A DNA stretch of 64,000 nt, from contig CM053156.1 in the NCBI GenBank assembly GCA_028571685.1, positions 88,043,049 to 88,107,048 of the forward strand. The letters are read 5' to 3'. Origin of the DNA: Heterohyrax brucei. Lineage: Eukaryota; Chordata; Mammalia; Hyracoidea; Procaviidae. The translations under genes were made by a program, and so were the position numbers. The notes below the pieces were generated by a model. It was given only the letters and a program-made list of their open reading frames with translations, searched no databases and was not told the origin of the DNA. Shown in pieces: positions 45,513 to 55,345 of the stretch (position 1 is its first letter; every line of letters begins with the position of its first letter).

Positions 45513-45834
45513 AGATGCATGGTTTCTGAAAATTTCTACTGGACTGTAAATTGTGTCTCCACTCTGTTGATCAAGTCCTTTGATGAACAAAAGAAGGTAA
45601 TTTTATGATGTTCTAGTTTTCTATTTTGTCTTTCAAAGCTGGTATGTTTTTATTTTTAAAATTCTGATAGTGTTTATTGTGAGTGCCTTCCAGCATACAT
45701 GGAAGCATCCCTGAGAAAGCTGAGGGGCCCAGGCAGTCCCCTTTGTCATCTTGGGCCTCCTGCTCTGCTCTGGAGGTACAGCTTCTTGAGTTTGAAGACA
45801 GAGCTGTTGGAATCATCTCCCCTGGCCTTTTGTA

Positions 45835-46021
45835 GGGGTGTATATCTGGGTAGATGTGTGTGACTGGGGTGTGTGTGAGGAGGGAGTGAGTGTACGTTTA
45901 TCTGTGAAAGGGAAGGGAGCATTTGTGTGTGAAAGAGGAACTGTGTGTGAGAGAGAAAGGCAGTATGTATATGTGTGTGAGAAAGAGGGAGCCTGTGTTG
46001 AGAGAGAAAAGGAGGGAGGGA

Positions 46022-46060
<39 letters not shown>

Positions 46061-46285
46061 GAGGAGGGAGAAGGAATAAGTGTAAAAAGTGAGTGGGAGA
46101 GAGGGCATGTGTGAGAGTGTGTAAAAGTGCATGCGTGTGAAAGTGGGAGGATGAATAAGTGAGAAGTGGGAGAGGGAGCATGTGTGTGTGTGTGTGTGTG
46201 TGTGTGTGAGAAGAGGAATGTGGAAGGGGGAGCGTGTGTGAGAGGCAGTGTGTGTGAAGGAGAGTGTGTGTGTGAAAGAAAGCTG
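45835..46285. repeat. TG/GTGTGAGAGA simple repeat
   Basis: Contains two pure TG runs (46029-46055 and 46181-46208) in a wider GTGTGAGA/GAGGGAG tract. Long open frames here are simple-repeat artefacts. Confidence 0.95.
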
Positions 46286-46924
46286 TTTCTCCTGTGATTC
46301 TGGTACCATGTCTGCAGTTCTCTCGGAAATTAACAGAGCTCTAATGATGTTAGAACAAAGCAGATCTACTTCATTAAAAATAGAAATGGTCAGAATATGC
46401 CTTTGAACCAGACGTCAGGTGCTTCACGCTCCGGGAGGGTGAGGAGCCCCGGTCTGCAGTGCACACCTGACTGGCCCATCCTAGAGAACCCCACACACCG
46501 TCAGCTGTTTCCAGCCCTGGGGGCAGACTTGTCCTGGTTGAGAACCATCTTTGGAATCCAGGTCGGGTGGTACTTTTGTTGGGTTTGATGCTTTACCAAG
46601 AGTTATTTGCCTTAGAAAGCTGCACTCCACTGATGGGTGACAAAGCCCGTTGAGGACTTGGTGGCTAGTGTCTCCGGGGTGACCGCTGGTGTCTCAGGGC
46701 CTCTCTTTACGCACACTCTGCAAATGGCAGCGACTGTGTGTCCGCTGTATCCTGTGTTTCTGCTTTGCCACTGCCAAGACGTTGCCTGTTGAAATCTGTC
46801 CTGCTTGATTACACATTTCTGTTGTTGATGGTGACGGTGACCACATGTGTGCAGTGCAGAACTTCTCCAGGGGAGCTTCAGACTGTGCCCACTGGGGAGA
46901 TCACCAGCCCTTTCCTCTGAAGTA
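46286..46924. other. No gene seen
   Basis: Unique sequence; only short frames. Confidence 0.4.
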
Positions 46925-47000
46925 TACGTCAGTGGGTTTGCATTGCCAACTTTGGGCCAGTAGTTGAGTGCTTAGTTGTTGTGCCACCCAAAGACTCCAT
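46925..47000 (-). mobile_element. AfroSINE fragment
   Basis: A reversed head remnant ending GTGCCACCCAAAGACTCC. Confidence 0.55.
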
Positions 47001-47059
47001 ACGACAAATTATCGTATTCAGTGACAGTATTGCTCCTTGTGTGATAGAGTCTTGTATTT

Positions 47060-47890
47060 ATTTATGATTTTGTTGTTGTTGAGAGTACACACAACAGAAC
47101 ATACATCAGTTCAACAATTTCTACATGTACACTTAGTGACTGTGAACACATTTTTCAAGCTGAGGGACTGTTCTCCTCCAATTCCCTGTTGTCTCTCCTT
47201 TGTTAACACAAAGTCATTGTTTCCCAAGTTTCCTATTCAATCTTCTCATTTGCTTTTGTCCCTTTGATCCTGTACAGATAGATCTTAAAAGAGCACAGTA
47301 CTCAAAGCAGACATTCTTCACTCGTTTAGCTGAACTGTTGTTTGGTTGTAAGAAGACTTGAGGGGATAATTTTGGTTGAAGGTTTAAAGATTATCTCAGG
47401 GCTGCAGTTTAGGGGTTCATTAAGCCCTCAAGGCTCCAGGAAGCTTGCAGTCTGAGAGAATCTGATACTTTGTTCTACCATTTTTCCCCTCTGATCGGGA
47501 TTCTTTTACAGAATGTTTGAACAAAATCTTCAGTGACAGTAGCTGGACACTATCCTGTTCTTCTGGTCTCATGGCAAAGGAGGCAACTGTCCAAGGAGGC
47601 AGTGAGCCACACATTACATTTCCTCCTCCAGTGCCTCACTTACCTTCTTCTGTTGCTCCAGGTGAACAGAGACCAATTGTTAGATCTTGGCTGACCACTA
47701 GTAAGCTTTCGGGACGGAAAGGAGGAACTAGGAGGCGAACTGGGAAATGGAAGCATCAACCATGCCATCAGTTCCATTAACTGGGAGAATCTGTGAAAAC
47801 CTAGCTGACCCTCCCAACCAAGAAACCCAACCCCACAAGGTGCTGGGTTGTACATAATCAACCTCAACAACTGTTCTTTGTTTTTCTATT
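47060..47890 (-). mobile_element. L1 3' UTR-like sequence
   Basis: GAGAGTACACACAACAGAAC and TTCTACATGTACACTTAGTG resemble the reversed 3' UTR of afrotherian L1s. It hosts the mariner insertion at 47901. Confidence 0.5.
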
Positions 47891-48035
47891 GTTATAAATA
47901 TGAGGTCTGACAATTAAATTCAAAAACTAGTTCTAGAAAAAGTGCTACATAGCTCACTGCTGAATGTCAGTATGGTCACCTTTGAAGGACTCCCCTTGGG
48001 AAGCTGTGCACTGATGCTAGCACCTAGTCTACCCT

Positions 48036-48245
48036 TCAAAGCAGTTTTGGAACTCTTTCTGGAATGGGCATCAGAGCTGTCGTTGTGTTACCCTTGATGT
48101 CTTGAATGTCATCAAAGTGTTGTCTTTTCAATATTTCCTTTATCTTTGGGTAAAGAAAAAAGTCACTAGGGGCCAGATCAGGTGAGTAGGGACAGTGTTC
48201 CAATACAGTGATTTGTTTACTGGCTAAAAACTCCCTTACAGACAA
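48036..48245 (-). pseudogene. Mariner transposase fragment
   Basis: The 69-codon frame contains HCPYSPDLAPSDFFLYPKIK, the conserved C-terminal mariner block around the last catalytic Asp (YSPDLAPSDFFLF in the family). It is about a fifth of a full transposase; the rest is missing or inverted. Its final residues (PIPERVPKLL) run into the arm of the palindrome. Confidence 0.88.
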
Positions 48246-48420
48246 CTATACAGTTTAGTTCACAAACTTGCCACCATGCCACTGTGTGCAATGGCCATCC
48301 CAGAGAGAGTTCCAAAATTGCTTTGAAGGGTGGACTAGGCACTGGCATTGGTGCATAGCTTCCCAAGGGAAGTACTTCAAAGGTGACCATAGTGATATTC
48401 AGCAATGAGTTATGTAGCCA

Positions 48421-48480
48421 GCCAAGCCAAGTGCCGTGGAGTCGGATCCGACTCATGGCGACCCTAGGGGCCAGGGTAGA
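48421..48480 (-). mobile_element. AfroSINE tail fragment inside the mariner
   Basis: GTCGGATCCGACTCATGGCG is the reversed SINE tail; it replaces about 10 bases of mariner sequence. Confidence 0.75.
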
Positions 48481-48805
48481 ACTGACCTAGTTTCCTGAAC
48501 TTAATTGTCAGACCTTGTATATCTGTCACACAGCTTTTGCCAATTCAACTTTTTACAGTTGTATGATGTATTGACAGGAGTTACATTAACTGGCTACCCA
48601 GTGCTGCCCTTAATCAGTGCTTTTTTTTACCTTTGCCCTAAAAGAAATATTATATGGCTACTCCCTACTTAGTATCTTGTTACTGGACATTTCTCATTTG
48701 CAATGGTAAAAACAAAAAAACAAACCTACTATCTAACTGTTTTCTACATTAACAACATACAGTCTGGCAGTAACGGACACCAGGTGTGAGGTGAGAGTCA
48801 CACTG

Positions 48806-48930
48806 GCTGTAGTGGTTAAGGTTAGGTGTCAGCTTATCTGGTCCGTGATTCTCAGTGGTTTGGCAGTTATGTGATGAGTAGTCATCCTCCACTTAGTGAT
48901 CTGATGTGGTTATCCTCCATTTTTGCATAC
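48806..48930 (+). mobile_element. Fragment of the 17326-type LTR
   Basis: TGTAGTGGTTAAGGTTAGGT is close to the first bases of the LTR at 17326, followed by GATTCTCAGTGGTTTGGCAG. No 3' end was found. Confidence 0.5.
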
Positions 48931-50511
48931 TGCTAGTTTTCACACAACCGCTCGATCCCTGGAACCTAACTGTGTCAAGGAGCAATGAGTGGGTGTGTTT
49001 GTTTTGTTGGAATGTTACGTGTAGGTGAGTAGTTTTATCTGAGAACTTGGAGTCAGGATGCACATAGGAGAATGCAGGGCATCCTGGAGAGCAAGTGGGG
49101 TTTGGCATTGAGAACCCCCAGGCAGAGGCCTCAGCCCAGGTCCTGGTGAGGCAGCCAGCCCCCGACCCTGTTCCCGTCACTCCGTATCCTGTGGGCTGGC
49201 CTTGCAGGCCTGTTGGGCATTTGTGGTGTGGTACCTCTGGCTCTTGAGACCTACAGTAGTGTGCTTACTCCCCAAAGTTCTGTCTGTCCCTCTACTTGGA
49301 GGGTGCTGGGACTGCACTTCTGTTCAAGGCAGAGAGCCAGTGTCCGGGATGGGGCAGCTGCTTCAAGACCGTCAGCCACATGCAGCCCTAGTGAGGGGCC
49401 ATTTCACCACCGGGGCTCCCCCGATGCCCAGCCTGGCCACCACTCATTCCACTGGGCTAGCTGGACAGCTGCGCTCCCTCTCTGAGCCTCGGTTTTGTGC
49501 TTTGTAAAGAGGGGTGAGTGCCTCCGCTTCAGGGGAGGGTACAGCAATCATGCAGGGTGGTCAGTGAGCTGTATGGCTCTGCAAAAACACTGTCATTGCT
49601 GAGTCCTGCCCCCACTGCCTCCTCTTCTTCTTCCTCAAGTTACTGCTTCTTGAGGGGAGTCCAAAAAGCATGGGATCCTTGCCTTTGTGTGTCGGGGCAC
49701 TTCAGATGCAGATAATGTCAGACTCTAGAGCACAGGATCGGGGTTCAGATCTGGGCTGTGGCACGTACTGGCTCCGTGACCTGGGGCAAGTCCTGTGGCA
49801 TACTCTGTCCCCGTTGCCTCCTTTGCAAGTGACACTGCCTCCCTTCCTGCCATGGTTCTTTTTAGGGTCAGGCAAGTTACTGTTGCAGAGTTCTCTAGTT
49901 CTCGAAGGATGGATATCTGCCCGCAGTAAGCAGAGCAGTGTGCGCCTGTCTCTCAGAGGCTTCGGCCCTGAGGCTCGCTGTCCCCTTTACAATGCCCTGG
50001 GGGAAGGGAGGTCTCCTTCCTCACTGTTGGCCGTTCCTCTCACCGGTCACTCCAGTGTCACAGGTGGCTCCATGCCCCACCTGTCCTTCAGAAGTAGGAA
50101 GCAGATGCAGCCAGGGACACGGATGAGGATGGCAGTGAGGACGGTGACACATATACCTTTCTGTTTTGTCCCTGTCCTCCCAGCAGCTGTCCCAGGCCCT
50201 GGAAGCTGGACCCTTCTTCATTGGGCTGGATGCCGGTCCTATTTCACCCATCAGAGGGAGGCATTTGAGACGTGCCCAGGAAGAAACCGTGGGTCCCAGC
50301 TGCGTGGTTTCCTGCGGAGGAGACTGGGAGTATCCACACCCCGCTCACCTTCTCTCCTCTACAGCCACACGCACTGCGTGGTGCTCTCTTCCACACTGCG
50401 CCTCCCACCACGCACAGTCGCCTAGAAGTGCTTGGGGCGTGCAAGGAAAATGTCAAGAGGCAAACGTCTGTGTGGCGGAGAGCTTTTCATGGTGCGAGCG
50501 CTGGGCTGGAA
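48931..50511. other. Single-copy sequence; MIR at about 49700-49860
   Basis: GGGTTCAGATCTGGGCTGTG and CTCCGTGACCTGGGGCAAGT near 49740-49795 match MIR. The long plus frame at 49670-50425 runs through that MIR and has no domain. No gene is called. Confidence 0.5.
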
Positions 50512-50705
50512 GGTGCCCCGGTGGTGCAGCAGTTCAGCGCTCAGCTGCTCACGCAGGAGCCGGTGGGTCAGACCCACCCAGTGGCTGTGTGGGAGGAAGT
50601 CCTGGCAGTCTGCGCCTCAAAGACTGAGGCCTAGGGAAGCTGTGGGGCCGCTCTGCTCTGTCAAATGGGGTCGCCACGGGTCAGAGTCCAGCCCCCGCCC
50701 AACCA
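50512..50705 (+). mobile_element. AfroSINE, long variant
   Basis: Head CCCCGGTGGTGCAGCAGTTC and a middle block GGAGGAAGTCCTGGCAGTCT; tail changed to CGGGTCAGAGTCCAG. Confidence 0.82.
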
Positions 50706-51769
50706 CACACGTTGAGGGGAGTTCTGTGGGTGCAGTGTCTCCTGTGACCAGCAGAGGGCGAGGTTGCCCCTCTTGACACCTGCTTCTGTCTAGACAGGTG
50801 GGTTTGGGGGCACGGTCTCGTCCCTTCGGTTCCCAGTTCCCTTCTCACCAAGGCATGGCATTTTGCCCTCTTTCCTCTGGCTGGTTGGTTCCCCACGAGC
50901 TTTTGTTTGAAGTGGGTGCCTGGCATTTCTTTCTAAGGTGACTGAAGTTTGCTGGTCTGAGGGTGCGGACTAGCTCTGGGGTCCCTGAAAGGGGACCAGA
51001 GTGACCTAGTGCCTTGGTCTCTCAGTCTTTTGTGGGGCTTTGAAGCACATGAGGGTATCAGGCTGTAGAAGAGAAAAATGGCAGAACGGCATGCCTCCCA
51101 TATAAGCCCATGTCCTCTGGTGGCTGTGACTCGCCACCTCAAGGCAGGGGCTCTGGGTGCTTTGTGATCCTGTCTGCTAGGAGCAGAGTGGGTCTTTGGA
51201 AGTGGGGGGGCATAGTGCTGCTGACTCCTGGTGGATGGTGTCCAGAGAGCAACTCCAGGGTTCTCAGCCCTCGCCACTTTACCCGCAGGATGTTGTCGCC
51301 GAGGCACGGGGGACGTGCTGCAGGTGAGGGAATGCCATCGCCCACCGCAGCCGGTACCGGTGAGCGGGGCTGCCCTGGGGTGCTCAGCCCTTCAGCACCC
51401 CGTCTGGCCCAGCCTGGCCTCGCGAGGCTTCAGCGATGTCACCCAGGCTCCAGCTGTTCTCCATCACACCAAATGCAGCCTGGCCGTCAGGACTTCTTGC
51501 GTCCTGCCCCTCGGTCCCTCGCCATCCAGGGTCCAGGAGCGGGTGCCAGGCCCATCTCTGCCTGTGTCTGACTGGACGGTTACCTGGATATGCTTCCCCA
51601 CATCCGGTTCATTGTCTAAAAACCAAACTCGGGTGTCATCTTGGGTTCCTTTCTCTCCTCACCCCGCAGCCAGCCCACCTGGAGCTGCCTTCAGGGAGAG
51701 TGGACCCAGCCTGCTCCCTGTCTCCACCCTGATCACCCCCATCTGGCCCACTCATCTGTGCACCTTCCC
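50706..51769. other. Single-copy sequence, no gene called
   Basis: Holds the CTCF motif at 50748. A 316-codon frame (51231-52181) starts here but becomes Pro/His/Ser-rich in the downstream minisatellite and is not believed. Confidence 0.45.
50748..50759 (+). promoter_or_regulatory. CTCF core motif match
   Basis: CCAGCAGAGGGC fits the CCASYAGRKGGC core exactly, about 4 kb upstream of the canonical PHACTR3 exon and between it and the upstream CpG island. Confidence 0.45.
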
Positions 51770-52010
51770 GCCTGCACACCCCACCTCCTGCAGCCTTACC
51801 TCACCTCCTCTACCATCACACCGCCTCCTCACCCCGCTCCCTCCACCTCACCTGGCTCACCCCACCTCCTCACCCTGCTCACCGCACCTCATCACCACAC
51901 CTCCTCACCCCTGCTCACCCCACCTCCTTACCCCACTCATCCCACCTCCTCACCCCTGCTCACCCCACCTCCTCACCCTGCTCACCCCCTCCCCCTCAAA
52001 CTCCCTTCCT
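51770..52010. repeat. CTCACCCCACCTC minisatellite
   Basis: Imperfect units of about 23 bases (CTCACCCCACCTCCTCACCC plus a short spacer) repeat across a C-rich tract. Confidence 0.85.
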
Positions 52011-52707
52011 CAGCCCCCGCATCCCTCCAGATTGACCAGGCGGCCATGGCAAGAGCCCCCAGCCTGCCTCCGCCCCCTGCTTCCTTCCTTGTTGCCCCCT
52101 TTCCCTTCTCCAGCAGTGGCCACGTCTTTCTCACACCTGCCTCTCCTGCCGACACCCCTACCCTGGGCTCCAGGTCACTGAAATCAACCTGGTTGATTGC
52201 TTACCTGTTACCGGCGTCTTCTCTGCAGACTGAGCCCCAGGAACCTGAGGCCCGGTCACCTCCTGTTCTTTGTGGAATTCTCAGGGAGTACACACTTTTC
52301 CCCTCGTGTGTGCCAGGTGCTGCCCTCGGTGCTGGGCGGGTGAAACCAGCTTGGGGACCCGGCTTGGACTGTGCCTTCTGCAGCCCTTTCACACCCTGCC
52401 GTGGGGAATGGTACTTCCTATGTACACTGTGTTGGGGGGGTTCCACCTGGAGGGTGTCCACCCTGACTGCCCACATATACTGCCCCCCTTTTGTTGTCAT
52501 CTGTGGGTGTTTTTAAAGGGACCTTAGAAGATTTTATTAACTGTGCCTTGCTCTTGGCAGTTCCTTAACTCAACCACGTTGGGGCTATTGAGGCTTCTCT
52601 GAGTCAGGAAATGGCTGTGGGCTTTCTAAATCAGGGTGAGAAGGGTGACCCCCTCGGCTGCACCTAATTGGAGCCGGGACCAGGGCAGGAGAGATTTCAC
52701 CTGAGAT
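52011..52707. other. No gene seen
   Basis: Unique, moderately GC-rich sequence. Confidence 0.4.
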
Positions 52708-52833
52708 GCTGTTATACGAGTGGGTGCTGTTATATGGGTGGGTGCTGTTATATGGGTGGGTGCTGTTATACGGGTGGGTGCTGTTATATGGGTAGGAGCC
52801 GTTGTTGGGGTAGGCACTGTTGTATGAATAGAC
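52708..52833. repeat. 18-bp minisatellite, about 7 copies
   Basis: The unit GCTGTTATATGGGTGGGT repeats every 18 bases; the first four to five copies are nearly identical and the last ones decay. Confidence 0.9.
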
Positions 52834-54359
52834 ACCACTGTGGATCGGCTATCTGCTGTGGACACCTGGATGCCTGGATTGCGCCTGCTGTGCTGACCGT
52901 TGTGAACGGTTCATTCTCTACTTGTGTGTCAGGAGTGGACTCCAGGCCAACCCCCAGCCCTGTGAGGGATGTTGTCACCCCTGAGGGGAGTCTGCGGTAG
53001 CTCTCCTTCTTAGGAAGTTGTTAGGAAGGAGTGGCATTACTGCTGGAAACCACTCGACCACTTACCACTGAGCACGTTCTCATGTTGATTCCAGATGTCT
53101 AGTAAGAAAGATGTCCACTCAGTCTCCTCTTTGCTTCATGGTGTTGACAACTGTGACCACCTGTTTTCTGGGGCATTGATTGCTGCCTTCATGACCACGC
53201 CTCCCCATCCTGAGAGACCCACCAGGCCACTCTGTGCTCTTGCTGAGCTCTGGTACCTGGTACAGTGCCTGGCATGGAGTGGACTCTCCATGGAATGAAC
53301 GCGGGAATGAATGAATGCTTTCCATAGAGGGGACTCCTGCTGCCTGGCTGCCAAGGGGCCACATGGAGGCTTTAATTGGCATCTGCAGTTAATTGGGGTC
53401 TCCTCCAGCACTGACAGCAGGGCACCACCTGTACCCCGAGGCCTTGCTGTAGGTTCTGGTGCCCTAAGGAAGAGCAGGATCGGGGTGGGGGAGGCGTGGT
53501 TTGCAGTCTCTGCTGTCACCAGTTGCTGGACCCCCTGGCATGTCACCTGCAAAAGGAGATTAAAGAGCGCCCCATCCCCGGGGGCTGCTTGGGGGTGGCA
53601 GCCTGCAGGAAGGTCAGTCCCCAGCATGACTCTCCCTTAGTACCTGCTGTCTCTTCCTCTGGAGGCATTCACCCCCCACGTGTTCCTAGGTGTACCTGTA
53701 GCCTCTGTGTAACTGCCCCCTCCTACTAGAGGGACTCCTGGGCCGGGCTGTGACCCAGGACGCCCCTGTCCCCTGTCCCTGCTCAGGCTGGGCTTCCCTC
53801 TTGCTGCTCTGCCTGCCAATGGAGCTTTGGTTTGGGTTTGCCCTGCCTCTGGCTCTGGCTTCTAGGATTGTAGCAGTTTTTTCATTAGCACCTCGAAGGA
53901 CACCTCCCTAAGTGGCAGCCCTTCAGGGTGACACCTCCTGCCTGGCCTTGTCAACTCCTTGGAGAGTTACTAGGGGAAGCCTCCCCAAGATACCCGTGTC
54001 TCTTGCTTCCCTTGAGGGCAGGGGGTGTGGTACACCTATACCAGGCAGTGCTGTGATAGACCAGTGGTCCGTGAGGAGGCAGCCCACCAGCCTCGACATT
54101 CCTGAGAGGAGGGGCTACAGGAGAAACTGGCTGCCTGTGGCTGCCTGGGAAATTGGGCCCTGCCCCCAAGGGAGATGCCCGCCCTGAGGTTCCCCTCCCA
54201 GCCTGCTGGGGACACGGTGGAAGCAAGCCACAGGCGCTGCATGTTTCTAGAGTGCACGTGGGGTGGCGTGGGGTGGGGTGGGGACAGCTTGTAACCTAGG
54301 GTGCAGCAAGCAGACCGGGTATCTAAGACCCCTCCCCATCACCCCCTCTTTGCACTCCC
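52834..54359. other. Single-copy sequence upstream of PHACTR3; MIR at about 53243-53325
   Basis: CAGTGCCTGGCATGGAGTGG followed by GAATGAATGAATGC is an MIR 3' end. No AfroSINE or LINE was recognised in this 1.5 kb, so it is the cleanest stretch before the promoter. Confidence 0.5.
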
Positions 54360-54367
54360 CTCGCCTG

Positions 54368-54375
54368 TGACGTCA
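54368..54375. promoter_or_regulatory. Full palindromic cAMP response element (TGACGTCA)
   Basis: A perfect 8-base CRE lies 528 bases upstream of the PHACTR3 ATG, in the repeat-free block ahead of the promoter. CREB/ATF family proteins bind this word. CREB control would suit a brain-expressed gene, but function is inferred from sequence only. Confidence 0.45.
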
Positions 54376-54496
54376 TGCTCCTCTCGCGCGCAGCATGATG
54401 GGAGAATCCTAATGTTTTCTAACAGATGCTCCGGGAACCGCTTTCAGATTAAAGCAATTGCAAGAGCAAAGATTCTTCATTTTTCCTTTTTCTTCC

Positions 54497-54526
54497 GGGG
54501 GGGTGGGGGGTGGGGTGGGGGGAGGG
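54497..54526 (+). promoter_or_regulatory. G-quadruplex-forming G-run cluster
   Basis: Five runs of 7, 6, 4, 6 and 3 Gs are separated by single bases on the + (coding) strand, about 400 bases upstream of the PHACTR3 ATG. Single-base loops and runs of four or more predict a stable parallel G-quadruplex. Confidence 0.6.
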
Positions 54527-54632
54527 AGCACCCCCGGACTTTCCAGGACATCACCCCTTGCCCCAAGCACGCAATACACACTGAGCAGAAAAGTTTTTAT
54601 TTCCTGGTTCAACTTTTTTTTTTTTCCTGGAA

Positions 54633-54638
54633 TATAAA
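54633..54638 (+). promoter_or_regulatory. TATA-like box (TATAAA) upstream of PHACTR3
   Basis: A TATAAA word after a T-run lies 258 bases before the ATG; used as a TATA box it would place the start near 54665, the edge of the CpG-rich region. It may be chance in an AT-rich patch. Confidence 0.3.
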
Positions 54639-54659
54639 CCGAAGAATGGGAATAAACAC

Positions 54660-55330
54660 GCGTAAATAACAAAGCAAGGCCCGGATGCGGGATGCGCTTG
54701 CCTGTCGCCCGCGTCGCTATTGTCTCTGGCCCCGAAGCGGCCCCGGAGGCTGCCGCCAGCTCCTTCCCGAGCCTTTTTTATTCGCGTTTTTAACAAGACG
54801 CCCCTCCGGCCCTGTCAGCCCCTCGCCGGTGACCTTGGCCTCTGCTGATGCTCTGACTTCCCGTGGCTCCGCCGAGTGGCCCCGCGCGCCGGGCCATGGC
54901 CGCGTCCGAGGACGGCAGCGGCTGCCTCGTGTCGCGGGGCCGCTCGCAGAGTGACCCTACCGTCCTCACCGACTCCTCGGCCACCTCATCTGCGGACGCC
55001 AGCGACAACCCAGGTAACGGGCGGGGGAGGAAGAGGGCGCTAGGGTAAGTCCCTGCCTCCGGGAGCAGAGGGGCGCCCGCTCTCGGCCGCAGCCGCCTCC
55101 CTGAGATCTCGGGCCGGGCCGCGGAGGAGTCTTTGTGCGGCAGCCCCTGCCCCTTCAAGAGGCTGCGTCCACTCCAGGGCGCTGGCAGCAGGGGGAGGGG
55201 GAGGCGCTAACCTGTGACCACCTTTGCCCAGGGCTCTGCCCTTCCTGAGGCTCCAGCCCAGGTTGGCCCCAGGTGGGTGTCTCCGCCTGGACGGGGGGCG
55301 TTCCCGCCTGGACAAGAGGCGTCCCCGCCT
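54660..55330 (+). promoter_or_regulatory. PHACTR3: CpG-rich PHACTR3 promoter and exon 1 region
   Basis: CpG-rich sequence begins about 230 bases before the ATG at 54896 and continues into intron 1. No mobile element interrupts 54360-55700. The transcription start should lie in roughly 54660-54890. A SOX-type CTATTGT word sits near 54717. Confidence 0.7.
54896..55013 (+). CDS. PHACTR3: PHACTR3 first coding exon (canonical N-terminus), partial gene
   Basis: The translation starts MAASEDGSGC, continues with LVSRGRSQSD and ends SSADASDNP (39 codons), plus a single G before a donor reading CAG/GTAACG at 55014. From memory this matches the N-terminus of human PHACTR3 (scapinin), differing at a few residues: T for S in SDPTV, and SDN for GEN near the end. 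The ATG sits in a good Kozak context (gccATGg). The lone G would complete an Asp codon with exon 2, agreeing with the DEMDQ that follows in the human protein as I recall it. PHACTR proteins bind protein phosphatase 1 at the C-terminus and G-actin through RPEL motifs; PHACTR3 is reported as nuclear-scaffold-associated and brain-enriched. None of those domains is in this exon. Exon 2 is absent, so intron 1 exceeds 8.9 kb. Confidence 0.9.
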
Positions 55331-55345
55331 GGACAGGGGCCGCCC
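55265..55345. repeat. 20-bp repeat, about 3-4 copies, in intron 1
   Basis: CCGCCTGGAC recurs with about 20-base spacing (55281, 55301, 55321 region), producing a Pro-Pro-Gly-rich open frame that I do not treat as coding. Confidence 0.75.

Larger units (their letters stand above)
44356..45640 (-). mobile_element. Old L1 3' region, interrupted by AfroSINEs
   Basis: Reversed L1 words (GGCTGAGTAGTATTCCACCC, CCAGTTTCTCCACGGCCTCT, TTGATCAAGTCCTTTGATGA) run through this interval, interrupted at 44980-45285 and 45429-45512 by SINEs. Heavily mutated. Confidence 0.75.
47901..48519 (-). mobile_element. Foldback (palindromic) mariner DNA transposon
   Basis: Both ends carry the mariner terminal repeat GGTCTGACAATTAA in opposite orientations, next to TA dinucleotides. 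The left arm (about 47947-48072) and right arm (about 48290-48418) are inverted copies of the same transposase segment; both contain ACCTTTGAAG, CCCTTGGGAAGC and TAG(T/C)CTACCCTTCAAAGCA-type words in opposite directions. The 210-bp centre is single copy. A 60-bp AfroSINE-tail piece (48421-48480) sits in the right arm. Confidence 0.8.

Noticed and set aside
49670-50425. 251-codon plus-strand frame
   Set aside because: It runs through an MIR element and ordinary single-copy DNA, with no domain or exon boundaries.
51231-52181. 316-codon plus-strand frame
   Set aside because: Its second half is a translated CTCACCCCACCTC minisatellite and the first half shows no domain or splice logic.
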